NCBI RefSeq assembly: GCF_010093595.1
Contig: NW_022985445.1
Span: 775,106 to 839,105 of the forward strand
From: Mytilinidion resinicola
Lineage: Eukaryota > Ascomycota > Dothideomycetes > Mytilinidiales > Mytilinidiaceae
DNA length: 64,000 nt
Direction of reading: 5' to 3'
Shown here piece by piece: positions 23,901-34,922 of this stretch (position 1 is its first letter; each line of letters starts with the position of its first letter). The position numbers and the translations under genes are program-made. Below the pieces are notes generated by a model. It saw nothing but the letters and a program-made list of their open reading frames with translations, made no database searches and was not told the origin of the DNA.

Positions 23901-25087
23901 CGAACAAAAGACTTAACACAGTGATAGTTCAATGCCGGTTGCGAACGCATGATCCGCGACATTCGTACCTCCGAAGTCCACATCTCCGTCCGCGACTCCC
24001 GAGTCCACGAAGACGACCCCCTCCTCGGCATCATCTACCTTCCCCTAGCTAAAGTATTCGCAAAACGTTCCCAGATCAACGGCTTCTTCCCCTTAGCTGG
24101 TGGTATTGGTTATGGCCGCGCTCGCGTCTCTCTCGTGTTCCGCTCCATCCAACTCCAGGCTCCCCGAAATATGCTAGGCTGGGACTACGGTACCGTAGAG
24201 ATCGGATCTGAAGCCAAGTCTATCGGTCTACCAAAAGAGCTCGAAGGACTGCGACTGAAAACCCGAATTGGGAGCGCCAAAGGAAAGATGCAGGCCCAAG
24301 GCGGTACGTGGAAGGCCAAGGGTGGCCGATCGATTAAACTCGCTGTCCGGAAGCGATACACCGCTTCTCTTATCGTCGAATTCCGTACCGCGTCGTCGTG
24401 GCGGGATCACACGCCCGCATTCGCTGTGCTCTGGCTCAAAGACATCCCAGATGACGAGGAGCAGACCATCAAGGTCCCCGTCTGGAAAGGCGACATGAAG
24501 CGCGCGGAGCACAACTGCCTTCCAGAATCCGGCACCAAGGTCGGGGAGATCGAGCTAAAGATCACTTTTTGGAGCGGGCTGGGCGCATTCCACAGCAAGC
24601 TCGCCTCGAAAGACACGAATCTGAGCGATGTCATGGAGGTGCTGGATACTTGCCAGGACGACGACGATACGGACTTCACAGACGGTGCACACCACGAGGC
24701 TGAGGCTGATAGCACTGATACTAGCAGTAGTAGTGATTCGAGCTCGGATGACGAGGGCGAGGCGACGCCGACGACGCGGAGTGGAGCGAGTACTGATAGT
24801 CTGGAGAGTAATGGAAAGAGGGGCACGATTGATCAGATTAAGGATTATAGGGGGCATAAGAAGCAGTTACATCGGAAGAATCGGGGGATCATGCAGTGGA
24901 AGGTATGTTGCAGTCTACTCTCTTCGCACCTTGTTACCGTTGAACATGGACTTAATTGACTTTTCGTGTGCTCTAGGGACCGCGAACACTTCAATGGATG
25001 AAACATAAAATTGACCATGCGGAGGAAAAGATCACCAGTCAGCTCAAGCATTCTGAGCGGGACACGGGAATTGAGACGGAAGTATAA
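20995..25087 (+). CDS. mug190: Mug190-type C2/SMP-domain membrane protein
   Basis: Exons 20995-22579, 22658-23544, 23610-23871, 23938-24902 and 24977-25087 encode 1269 aa. The N-terminus (about 250 residues) is charged and disordered with a 23-residue tandem duplication. Two hydrophobic segments follow at about 267-289 and 299-319, a hairpin-like membrane anchor. Next comes an SMP-type lipid-binding region (NSLMASIWPLVNPDLF...), a first C2 domain (about 627-770) with Asp-rich loops (DGSADPYVSVGWAK, QLWDSDRSTADDDLG), a second C2 (about 839-950) and an acidic Ser-rich tail. The order of anchor, SMP and C2 domains is that of ER-plasma membrane tether and lipid-transfer proteins (tricalbin/extended synaptotagmin class); S. 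pombe Mug190 is the closest name I know. Probably ER-anchored. Confidence 0.88.
21280..21417 (+). repeat. 69-bp in-frame tandem duplication
   Basis: Two 23-codon units, each starting EDHA and containing GDYTQGAGS, sit head to tail in the disordered N-terminus of the Mug190-type protein. The unit pair has a few substitutions. Confidence 0.85.
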
Positions 25088-25421
25088 TTTTAAGCAGCGT
25101 TGGAAAGCTCGGAAAGAATGCGGGTTGGAGTTTGGGACCTATTCCTTGCCTCCTACTAATGAACCAGTCTATGCATCAAGGGATAGGTATCAAATTAGCT
25201 TGGTCAAGCTGGGATTCTATTGAGTATGGCTGGCGCTGGGTCTTTTCATATTCTCATAGGGGTTGGCACCGCAAAATTGCTAGTCATCTGGTATTAATGC
25301 AGATTCATGTGAACGTTGATCAAGACTAAATGGTAGTGAGGTCGTACTGAGTACAGGATTGGAGTGTTCACTTCTGCTGTTGGGACGAGAGAGGTCTTCG
25401 GCCCTTACACTGCCCGAGTAG

Positions 25422-25894
25422 GTACCCTTTGTAGAGCCTGATAATGGAGAACGTCTGTTTACTGTCTGTTCTAAGCTTCTCGCTAAGACGTGCGCGCGAC
25501 ACCTCATCAACTGGGGAACTCTCACCACGCCCAGTATCGCCGTGCGTCCCTACCGTGGTCGCCTTAGCCGCCCGATTGGAGACTGCGAGCGCCCCTGCAT
25601 TCCCTCTTCCGGTGCGATCAGCCTGCGCCAACCGTATCGCAAGGCTTGCGGCGCAGCCGGCTATGAGCTCCAGCCTCGTTTCAAAGGATTCCTTACATAA
25701 ACTGGTAGTGACCACGAGGCAGCGCTATCAGATGGCGCCGCTGGCCTCCTCTACAAGCTGATCATCCTACTTGCAGCCGTGGCTGTGTTGTTCGTGCCCC
25801 TTCTTCAGCCTTGCAAGAAGGCTGTCTCGAAAATATTTGCGCGCAAATCACACCTGTATCAACACTTCTTAAGCCGCTATTCCGGTTGGAGTTG
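25422..25894 (+). pseudogene. Decayed membrane-protein-like fragment
   Basis: One frame reads through about 157 codons with a single TAA at 25698-25700. Before it the translation has protein-like composition, with Cys and aromatic residues (HLINWGTLTTPSIAVRPYRG, GDCERPCIPSSGAI). After it there is a clear membrane segment (LIILLAAVAVLFVPLLQPC) followed by basic residues, then TGA near 25894. The frame upstream begins after a TAG, with no ATG in a good place. This pattern fits a C-terminal remnant of a lost gene. The family is not recognised. Alternatively the peptide-like look is chance. Confidence 0.35.
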
Positions 25895-26105
25895 AAGCGC
25901 TTCGATCTGGCATTGGTACCTATATCCGCAGTTCCGAAGTGGCTTCGGCATAGAATAGTGTCTCAGGTCCTCCATAGTGTCAAATCAAGCCACCGCGCAG
26001 CCCGCCACCTCAGCAACCGTTGATTCCAGTATCCTTGCCAGATATTGTGGTCTACAAGCTCCGATACGCTAGACACGTTATTTTCAGAGGTACGTGTTGA
26101 GCTTA

Positions 26106-26150
26106 GTGAGGTGTCAACTGGTGAGGTGTCAACTGGTGAGGTGTTAGCTG
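26106..26150 (+). repeat. 15-bp minisatellite, three units
   Basis: Three head-to-tail copies of GTGAGGTGTCAACTG, the last with two changes. Confidence 0.9.
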
Positions 26151-26390
26151 GTGTACTAGTAGCAGCGAACCATTCAAAATCACATCTGAGCTCGCTAAGG
26201 TAACTACCTATCTGCCCAGTGCCCAACTACTTCGTAGAACAGCATGATGTCCTGCTAGATCAGCTTCATGCCCAACGCAAACTCCCAACTGGAGTAAAGT
26301 TGCAGAAAAACAGCAGCTGAATATGCAGACGAGATTATTTCGGGACGTTTGTGATGAGTTGGTGGGGAGGCGCCCAACCGGGGTGTTGCC

Positions 26391-26574
26391 GGGCTGACGG
26401 TTCTAGAGAATGGATCTGACATATATTTCGAGCCCTCCCGTAACAGGAACCGCTTACATCTGCCTTCCAGGCAAGCGGAGCGGGGCTGACGGTTCTAGAG
26501 AATGAATCTGACATATATTTCGAGCCCTCCCGTAACAGGAACCGCTTACATCTGCCTTCCAGGCAAGCGGAGCG
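26391..26574 (+). repeat. 92-bp tandem duplication
   Basis: Two adjacent 92-bp copies (26391-26482 and 26483-26574), identical at all but one position (ATGGATC versus ATGAATC), so the duplication is recent. No coding function is evident. Confidence 0.93.
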
Positions 26575-27346
26575 GGGCGTAAGGGTAATGGGGCGTAAAG
26601 GGGCTCGAGCCAACAGTGGCCACAGATGCGGATCAGGTGCTTCTTTGAACCTCTCCCTGGCTGTACGGGTAGAGTGGCCGGGCTGTATGATTGGTGCGAA
26701 GAACATCAGGTTTCATTGGTGTGAAGAACGTCAGGTTTCTATAACGGTATGCTATTGGTCTGACTGCTGCTGCTGAGGTTGCAAAGCGTCGCCTGCTCCC
26801 AACCGAGAATCATCACATCTCTGCTTGATCAAATCTCCTCGCGAAACACGTCACCATTTCCGGTGGTAGGTGATCCTTTGATGGTTGTGGACGACGTTAT
26901 CACACATTAAAAGCATTTTTGGTTTGGAATCGCATACGATCATACGATTGCAAAGAGCGGAACTGGATCAAGCCTCTCCAACATGCCCGCTGGACTTACT
27001 TTGATGATAAGGCTCGACTTCCTGCAGCGTCTCGTGGCAAACTACCTCGCTTCGCAGGACAACGCAATTGGGTGTCAGCGAGATATCGAAAGACCCATGA
27101 CCCGGTATATTGGCTCGTGAATGCAGAGCAGCTTAAGCTGCCCGAACTTTAACGCGTCAACAGGTACGAGGAGCCCGGTACGCCTCCCGCCGCGCTCGCT
27201 CATCGTTCCATAAAGCCGTCGTCTTCCTCAGCATTCCAACAGAGAACTCATAGATCTTTCACCCTGATCACTCTTCTGATCGATCAGCCCCGTTTCCGTC
27301 AACTCTTCACTTCAAGGGTTTCTTTAAGAGTGCTAGATTGTCAAAC

Positions 27347-28116
27347 ATGTCAGCCAATACCAATATGATTTCAACCGATCCCACAACACAGTATGGAGTA
27401 AGGTCTTCTCGTCGAAGGTAAGTCACATATATGTCGTAGAGGTAATATTTCGACATCGGAATACGATGGTTGATATAATGGCTCTCGAGGTCGCTGTCGC
27501 TATCGGATTCGTGACTACTGGCGTCTCAGTCTGGCGATGTCCCTCGCGCTTGTGCTTCTGCAGGCTCTGGCAGACCTTCAAAGCTAAGAGTGAATTCGGT
27601 GTCACTGTAGTCGTCGGTTACCATCAATAGTATTGTCTGATTTCTCTTTCCTAGCTCAACCTCATTAGCCTTCACAACTCCAAAGTACACCTGAAACGTT
27701 TGGGAGCATTACTGACATTTTCCAGCCACCGGCAGCCGAGACACTCCGCCGTTGCTGCCTCCCCCGCCACCTCCACCTCCGCCACCTCTTCCTCCACCAC
27801 GACCAATCCCACCATCCATAATTCCACTGAAGTCATCCGCCAGGCTTCATCCAACGAGACCGATACTACAACCGAGGAGGTGGATGCATATATGACTATG
27901 ATCAATGAAGCCGCCCGGAAAATCGATCTTACCCAGCACTCCGCCTGCCCTTGCCACCGCGTCTTGAACTATCAGCTTCAGGGAGACGGAATGCTGCATG
28001 TTCCTATCGGAGCCGGCTCCAGATCTGGGTATCAACCTACAGCATCGAAGAGGTGCACTTGCGGTCAAGCGCTAGGGGCGGCGTACCAGAACTCTCATGG
28101 CAATACTCAAGGGTAG
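27347..28116 (+). CDS. Small Cys/Ser-Thr-rich protein of unknown family, paralogue A
   Basis: Exons 27347-27417 and 27726-28116 (intron 308 nt) give 153 aa. The N-terminus is short (MSANTNMISTDPTTQYGV) and ends in a basic SSRR at the splice. A Ser/Thr/Ala-rich stretch follows, then an acidic helix (TEEVDAYMTMINEAARKI), a CPCH pair, and a C-terminal block CTCGQALGAAYQNSHGNTQG. The C-terminal block, the acidic helix, the intron position and phase, and about 90 bp of 3' UTR are shared with the gene at 32651-33367. No signal peptide or known domain is seen. The CxC/CxxH-like cysteines could bind metal (speculation). Confidence 0.7.
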
Positions 28117-28335
28117 CCCTAGCTTCGGCTCGTGCACTGTGGTGATACTGCTTAGACAAATTGTCTCTTAGGTACTCTTATGACTGGCACTTGCTTGGTA
28201 GGACTTGAGGTTTGTGAAGGATCTACGAAGGGAATCGATAAATGCAATTCTACTGGCAGAGTTGCATTTCTAACTAGATTTATGTTTAAGAAATGGGGTT
28301 AAGGAAAATAAACATGCCGATGCGGCACTCTTATA

Positions 28336-31300
28336 TCATCTCAAGTCGAAACCTTCAAACTGGATGTCATCAAGAAATGTTGAACGAGACCAATCTTCCA
28401 TGTTAGAGAAATGAAATGCACAAACTTCATCGCGGCGAGCTCTCCTGGACCAGCCATCACCAAAAATGCCGCAAGCACAATAGGGCTTCATCATGCCCTC
28501 GTGTAACAATGGAATCGAAGGCCTTTCCCCAGCTTTAAGGCTGCAACAAAAGCTCTTCCAGTCGAAATCTTGGGAAATCCACTCATCTTCATCTTTCTCG
28601 CGTCGGTAAGTAAGCAGTTCAGCCTGCACTGCTGCCCATATGTGACCAAGGCTGTGGTCACTGAAGAAACCACGTTTAGCATCGCCGTGAGATTCGATAT
28701 CACATGGCATGTAGGGCATAGTGGCTTGTCCTGCGTGTTCCTCGGTGCTTCGGACTCTTTTGTTATGATAGATGACGGGCCCGTCTTCAGTTTCTTGTTC
28801 ATATTCTCCGTTCATGAACTCATTCGACGCGGCGTCAAGTCGGCGGAGGATGTCGCAGAAAACCCACCATCCTTCACGTTTCTCTTCCGTCCACTCCAAG
28901 CCCTCCAAGCCCAGAAATTCCTTGGTCAAAAGAGACGCCAAGCACAGAGGCGTGATATCTTTATGACTACACTCATTCCCGTACTCGGAACTGAGAATAA
29001 GGGACAAGGAGATATCGGCTGTGTCGAGGACGTCTGCACCGATACCTACGAGAGTGAATAAACATGCGATCATACCAAAGAAATTCTCATCCTCACAACC
29101 GTGCTTGCCGAGAAAGAACGCTGTAAGTACGAGGGTGTGTAGTGGGCGTAATTGTAACTTCTTCCCACAATGCGAGCAATGTTTCAAAAACAACCCACTC
29201 ATCGTATCGTCATTGCTACGCCTCGATAAACCCGATAGCGATGATATCCCCGCGATGCAATGAACAATTGCTTGCGCTGATGTGTGACAAAATTTATGTT
29301 TCCATTCGAAAGGCACAGATCGGTGATTAGTTTTCAGAAGCAATCGATAGTGTTCCGTGTCGGCATCCCAGCGTCCGCAAATATCGGTCTCTTCACCTGC
29401 AAACCGGATTTCGCCTCGTAATGCATCATCAACTAGCTCTGGAGTAACGGAGGAGTGGTTCTTGAGGATTTGTATCATGAGGTTATCGAGAATCGTATGA
29501 CCGAAATTGTCCACAGTGAGTTTCTTCGTTTCAAGTATTGAGAACTTGAGCGTTTCCAGAACATGACAGCATGTCTTGGAGCCATCTAGATAGCTTGTTG
29601 CAAGGTGGAATGGATAGAGATCTGCGAAAATGTTGAAGTCGATAGCACGTATCTCCTCACAGAGATTTTCGATAAGCTCAATATTCCGACCCATGATAGC
29701 AAAACCCAAGGCCTCCTTCAGGAGCTCGTTGGGTGATTTTTCTGCGGCCTTAGCAACCTGGGATATTGCCATGGGTAAGGTTTCAGCGGGTAAGCTACTG
29801 AAGTCGTTGCTCTCGATGTTGTTTCGAAGTCGTGCCTCGAAAGGTGGCGCTGTCCAAGCTGGAGGCCAATCCTTCAAACCAGAGCCAGTGTCTACTGCGT
29901 ACTTGTCATGTATTGGATCTGTCTCAGACCACGCACCCTCATAGCCTTCTTGGAATACGTGGATGGCCCAATTACAAAGCGTTGTTGGCCGCGTCAGGTG
30001 TCCAAGAGGAAGTCCGTTCGAGCTCGAGCTACCCTCACCGACATCCATACGGTCTTCCAAGGGGTATCTTGGTGTGAGAGCACTTTCTGAAGAAGTGAAT
30101 GGCTGGTCGGTAAATCCAAGGTGATGTGCCGTCCAATTTCGTGGACCCTTCCCCCAAAACTTCGCAGTTGTGAAGGAAAAGAGCCAGAATTGATACAGCC
30201 ACGTGGACATTATCCTTTCAAAAGTTAGAAAGACTTTCTGCTCGAGGAACACGGAGCCTACTTGCTTTCTTTCGCTAGCATCCATGCTCCGGAGGAGCTG
30301 ATCATGCTTTCCCTGGACGAAGAGGTGAGCTCTTTCAACAGCCAATTTCTTTTTCAGGGCTACGGAGAGCGGCGACGGCGCGTTATTGGGCGAAGGAGCT
30401 GTGTGCGCCGGTGGCGTGCTCATAACAATATCACTCGGTGTGGAATGATTCGGCCCGAAAGGGGACACATGATCGAACAAGGCGAAGGTTCTAGGATCTG
30501 AAGCGGTTCCGTACGGCATGTTCCATTCAAGGAAACTAAACATGTTATGTCAGCATAGGATTGTCATTGAAGACCTTAAGAGGCTTTACATGCTATTGGA
30601 AAAGGACAGAACAGCGTTAGGTCGTCCCAAAATTTCGACGCTTCGTCTATCAACGGTAGAGCTCAAGACAACGTCCTGTTTGGAGGCCGCTTTGGCATAC
30701 CGTCGGATCTTCTTCTGATCTACAGGCCTTCCTTTGTAAGTGATAGCTGCTGTAGGTTTGCCTTGCTCTGTCCGTCGTTGATTCTTGGCAACCATTATGT
30801 CAATTTTGGCACGCGGTAGATTTTTTTTTCAGCCCCATTTGCTGAAGCGATGTTTGTACTGATTTTCACTAGTGTGATGTTAGCATTTAATTTATTCCTC
30901 ATTTTTAATGACGAGGAGACGGTGCATAGAGTGAAGACATACTTTGCATCAAACTTATATTCGTCTTTCATCATTTCCACAATTTTTGACAGCTTGACAG
31001 CTGGGACCCTATGGTAGAGAGCCTCAAGCACAGGCTTGAGAATATCCCACCTGTCGTTGAAAGGGATGTCGAGAAGATTCTGGGCAGGTATCGTAGGCTC
31101 GGGTGCATGAAGTTGAGCAGTGTGAGATTGCTGGACTTGATATGGTTGATTTTGGGATGCCTGGACCTGGGCGAGCTGAACATTTGGCTGCTGGAAAGCG
31201 TGCTGTGCATTTAGATGATGAAACTGTGGATGATATGGCGGTGTATACTGGACATTAGGAACCTGAGCAAAAGGGTTGCCGGGTTGAGGCATATCGACTG

Positions 31301-31460
31301 GAGAGCCATAGGCTTGGAAGCCATGGGCTTGGGAGTTTGGAGCTCCAGGCTGACTGCTATCTTGAGGCTGCTGGATGTAGTACTGTTGAGACTGAAGTTG
31401 CCAGCTATCCTGGGCGAAGGCATGGTTTGAATGAGAGCCGTGGCCGGGTGGAGGATCCAT
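28336..31460 (-). pseudogene. Clr5-domain / ankyrin-like protein interrupted by in-frame TGA
   Basis: Exons 31460-30943, 30868-30590 and 30535-28336 join in frame to 998 codons plus stop, with a single internal TGA at 30829-30831 (codon 186). Residues 1-125 are Q/P/H-rich. A Clr5 domain (about 130-190) starts NDRWDILKPVLEALY and ends QYKHRFSKWG[stop]KKNLPRAK; the family normally has Leu or Phe at the stop position. The 735 codons from the last exon carry degenerate ankyrin-like blocks (DNFGHTILDNLM, EWKHKFCHTSAQAIVHC, LRPLHTLVLTAFFLGKHGC) that I associate with Clr5-family proteins. Everything else is intact, so either the loss is very recent, or there is readthrough, or a base-call error. Function unknown; Clr5 proteins are lineage-expanded in filamentous fungi and named after a fission yeast silencing factor. 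Confidence 0.8.
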
Positions 31461-32650
31461 TCTGGAAACTGTACACGGCTGTCTATACGGCAGCAACCAA
31501 GGGATTTGTCAAAGACGATTGTTCAACCGAAGAATACGTAGAAGAGAAGTAGAAGAGGCTGGTACAAGCGATGGCGTTATGTCGAAAGCGTGCAAGGCGG
31601 AGAGGCGCTTCAGTGTTTTTCGAGTAAGGCAGAAGTTTGAGAGAAGGCTGTCCAAGGGGAAAAAAATAGTGATCACACGGGGAGTAGTGGCAGGAAGACA
31701 CATTTATAGAAGCCGACAGCTCTCGGGGAAGTAAGTGACCAGGCTGAGCAACTCGCGTCATATTGGGTGTCGGGCGGTGCGATGTCCAGGCGAGGCCCAT
31801 CCCCCCGGTCCTGCCAATGCAAGCAAAAGGGGACCAGCCAATCACTGGAATGCCCACGTAACATCTGCAGGTCAATCCTTCAGCCTCCTGCCTACCCTCG
31901 ATCGCCGGTCAGACGCTCACCCATGCGCTGCCAAGTCTGGCAAAAGTTGACCCTCCAATCGCACGTGTGCAGTGCCTCGAGTGGCACATACCATGATCTC
32001 AATTCCTAGGCTTAGTCCCTACAGATACGGGTCCCGGTTTCACTGTCTCTGATGAACCACGATTCCCATTCGCCCAAGCAACCCTGGAAACGGGGCAACA
32101 TTGACGTGTTGTTCAGAACTCTGCGCGACGACAATGCACGAACCTGAGCCCGGACGCCTAAAGCTAGGGCTGGGGAAAGTAACTGCAGCCAGTGCATGGC
32201 AGGCAAGTTATCTTGACTATACCGCCTGACCGATTGCCCACTGTGCCACCCATGATTCGAGAGTAATGGACGCATCAAGGCCTCAACGGGGCACGATTCG
32301 GCATTATAGAGGGCATCGCTTATCTATGCGATGATGTCTCTTCCGACAGCTGCAGGATGCCCTTGTCGGTGGAAGACTTACGGTCTACGCCACCTCTTAA
32401 CGGCAACGCGGCGGGATCCATCGCCTGCCCTCTGGGATCAGGGAGGCGTGGTGTATCCCAAGGAGCAAGACAGCCCTGCCCCCCGCGGCCTTCTTTCCGT
32501 GCTATAAAGGCCGGATTCAGCGCAGCAATGCACCACACGAGCCTTTAGATTCATCTCCCACCTGACTGGCTAGTACCGTCCGGTCACCTCTTCAGAACAT
32601 CGATCCTCCTCGGACTATCTTCCTATTCAAAGAGATCAGCTCGGGCCAAC
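31461..32650. other. Divergent intergenic region
   Basis: 1.19 kb between the Clr5-type gene and paralogue B. It has a TATAAAG at 32503-32509 about 145 bp upstream of the paralogue B ATG. Otherwise nothing recognisable. Confidence 0.5.
32503..32509 (+). promoter_or_regulatory. TATA-like element of paralogue B
   Basis: TATAAAG lies about 145 bp before the ATG at 32651. Paralogue A has CATAAAG at a similar distance, so the core promoter may have been duplicated with the gene. Confidence 0.4.
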
Positions 32651-33367
32651 ATGACTTCAAGTAGACCCACCACACAGAATGGAGCGAGGTCTTCTCCAAG
32701 AAGGTATGTCCAGGTGTCTTTCATAGATTCGGATTCTCGGCATTGAAATGAGATGACTCAAGGAGGGAAGCCTTGGGGTCGCTGCTATTATCAAGTTCAG
32801 CATTGCCGGATGCGGGCGGTGCCCTTCGCGACTGTGCTTCTGCAAGAGCTACATTCTGCGCTGTCGATTGCTGTGTGGATATTTTCTTCCGATGATAATT
32901 CTTCCTATATCAGCCTCGTTAGCCTTTCTATCTCGAATAATACAAGCACAACGTATGAAGACTCACTGACATACTCTAGTCCCCACCAGCAACTCCGGTC
33001 ACTCTCCAGTCACGCCCACAGTCCCACGAGTCTTACGCAGAACACCTTCACCAACGGCACTGATACCGCAGCCGAAGAAGCAGACTCATACATGGCAATG
33101 ATCGACAAAGCCGTGGTGGGAGTTCCACCAGCCCAGCGCTCTACATGCCCTCACCATGGGCCCATCCTAGGGTTGGGCCCTACCGTCGAGCATTATGAAC
33201 AACAACCACACACTACTATAGGGCGATACATGTCGGAGGGTGTAGGAGAACAGCACGCGCTCTTCGTATGCCAGAATGGTTCCACGCTCTCGAGCTTGAA
33301 GGGATGTACTTGCGGTCAAGAACTGGAGGCGGCATACCAGAAGTCTCGTAGCAATACTCAAGGGTAG
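32651..33367 (+). CDS. Small Cys/Ser-Thr-rich protein of unknown family, paralogue B
   Basis: Exons 32651-32703 and 32980-33367 (intron 276 nt, same phase as paralogue A) give 146 aa. It starts MTSSRPTTQNGARSSPR, matching the start of paralogue A. Shared blocks are the acidic helix (AAEEADSYMAMIDKA), a CPHH pair and the terminal CTCGQELEAAYQKSRSNTQG. The segment between differs and is longer (GLGPTVEHYEQQPHTT...). Both copies run left to right and bracket the Clr5/ankyrin-like gene. No recognised domain. Confidence 0.7.
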
Positions 33368-33944
33368 TCCCAGCTTCGGCTCGTGGAGAGTGGTGATACT
33401 ATTTGGAAAGATTTTCTCTTGTGTATGACTGGTGCTTGGTTGGTAGGGACCTGAGATTACTAGAGCTTAGCGAAGAAGGGTATGACTAGAGTATGGCGTT
33501 GGGTTTCTTGGTCACGGTCTAGACCTTATGTAGTCCATCATATGTCTTCGATTCAGCGGGCTGAGCTCCTACCTGTTTTATCCACTCGTTAGCATGAGTC
33601 CCTTGAAGCGAGAGCGACACCAAAAAGACAAACATTGAGAAATAGGCTTACCAGCAGTACTATTGTATTTACTGTATTTACGCGAGACCATACAAGATGC
33701 CGCGAACACCTCTACATTCCTCCTTTGTTCCGCCCTACAGGCCCACGATGTCCCGGCTCCACATTCCACAACCCGTCTCCGCAAACGTCATCCCAAAACA
33801 TCAAACACCTGATCCACGCGCTTTGTCCACACCTAACCTATATCTCCATCTCGAAGTGCCACTCATTCTATCACGCAACAATCTCGGAACCTACCCACAC
33901 ACCGACTTCACGACCGCTTCCCCGGTTTCCAAGTCACACCAGCG
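33368..33944. other. Intergenic spacer
   Basis: The first 100 bp still resemble the 3' flank of paralogue A. The rest is the C-rich leader of the next gene. No separate feature. Confidence 0.45.
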
Positions 33945-34922
33945 ATGTACAAGCTCAAAGGCGGCGCAGTCCCGCTCCCACGCTGGATCCTCGTATTCCG
34001 CCTCTTGCAACTCATCTTCGCCGTCCTAGTCATCGCGTTGACGAGCTACTCCATTTCTATTAATAAGGGCGGACCGGTATGCCTTTCTCCTCTCTTCGCC
34101 CAGCCGCTAACCACTAACACCTCTCATAGCTCCGCCCCGGCATCATCGCCGTCCTCATAATCGCCATCCTCACCATCTTCCCCATCCTGCTCTTCACCAC
34201 CCCCCTGCATCTCTCCCAACGCCGACTTTACGACCCTCGCATCGCGCTGTTCGGGGAAGGGATCGCGACATTGTGGTGGCTGGGCGCGTTCGCGGCGCTG
34301 GCGACGTATCAGCGTATTTTCCACAACTACGCGTATTTCTATCAGAACTTCAAGCGGGATGAGGGGGTGTTGGAGGAGCGGGCGGTTTATTATGATGGGT
34401 GGAGATGTGACGGGGGGCGTTGTCGGAGGGCGTGGAAGACGGGGACGGCGGCGACGGTGTTTGCGGCTTTTGAGTTGTGAGTATTTTTTGGCCAAGTTTG
34501 ATGGTTGATCGGGACTAATTCGGCGCTGTAGTCTCCTCTTCTTCTTAACGACTGTGCTCTTCCTCTACTACTACCACGCCCACATGGCTGGGGTTCCCGT
34601 ATCAGGGATATCCGGACACCACAAGGGTGGTCTTGAGGCTGGGGCGGTTGGCGCGGGTGTTGGTGCTGGAGCTGGTACGCATCATGAGAACCACGCTATG
34701 AACGAAATGCCTGCGACTACAGGCCCAACAGGCGTGGGTGCTGGTAATGGCGTGACCGGTCACCACAACGGCCAATCCATGGGCCAATACAACGGCCCAA
34801 GCGCTACTGGAACCAACGGCAGCGGTGTTGTTGGGAACGCTGGAGACTATGGAAGACATAGTGACATACCGCATCCGGATCGTCCGCCACGTGAGGGCGC
34901 GTATGGCGGGATGCAGGAGTGA
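33945..34922 (+). CDS. MARVEL-like four-span membrane protein
   Basis: Exons 33945-34076, 34130-34476 and 34532-34922 give 289 aa. Four hydrophobic segments lie at about residues 15-38, 46-69, 79-98 and 152-175 in a short-loop arrangement, with a cytosol-like basic start (MYKLKGGAVPLPRW). The C-terminal 100 residues are Gly/His/Asn-rich and soluble. The topology and spacing fit the fungal MARVEL/Nce102-like set of plasma membrane proteins, some of which organise eisosome membrane domains. Assignment rests on topology only. Both introns are 53-55 nt with normal borders. Confidence 0.72.

Larger units (their letters stand above)
25088..27346. other. Gene-poor accessory segment
   Basis: Over 2 kb without an intact gene. 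It contains a decayed coding fragment (25422-25894), a 15-bp minisatellite (26106-26150) and a 92-bp tandem duplication (26391-26574). A 77-codon frame at 26919-27152 is the only other open stretch, and I do not recognise it. The last 130 bp form the promoter and leader of the following small gene. Confidence 0.6.

Noticed and set aside
26919..27152. 77-codon frame with aromatic/basic composition
   Set aside because: Starts without ATG and has no recognised similarity; immediately precedes the promoter of paralogue A.
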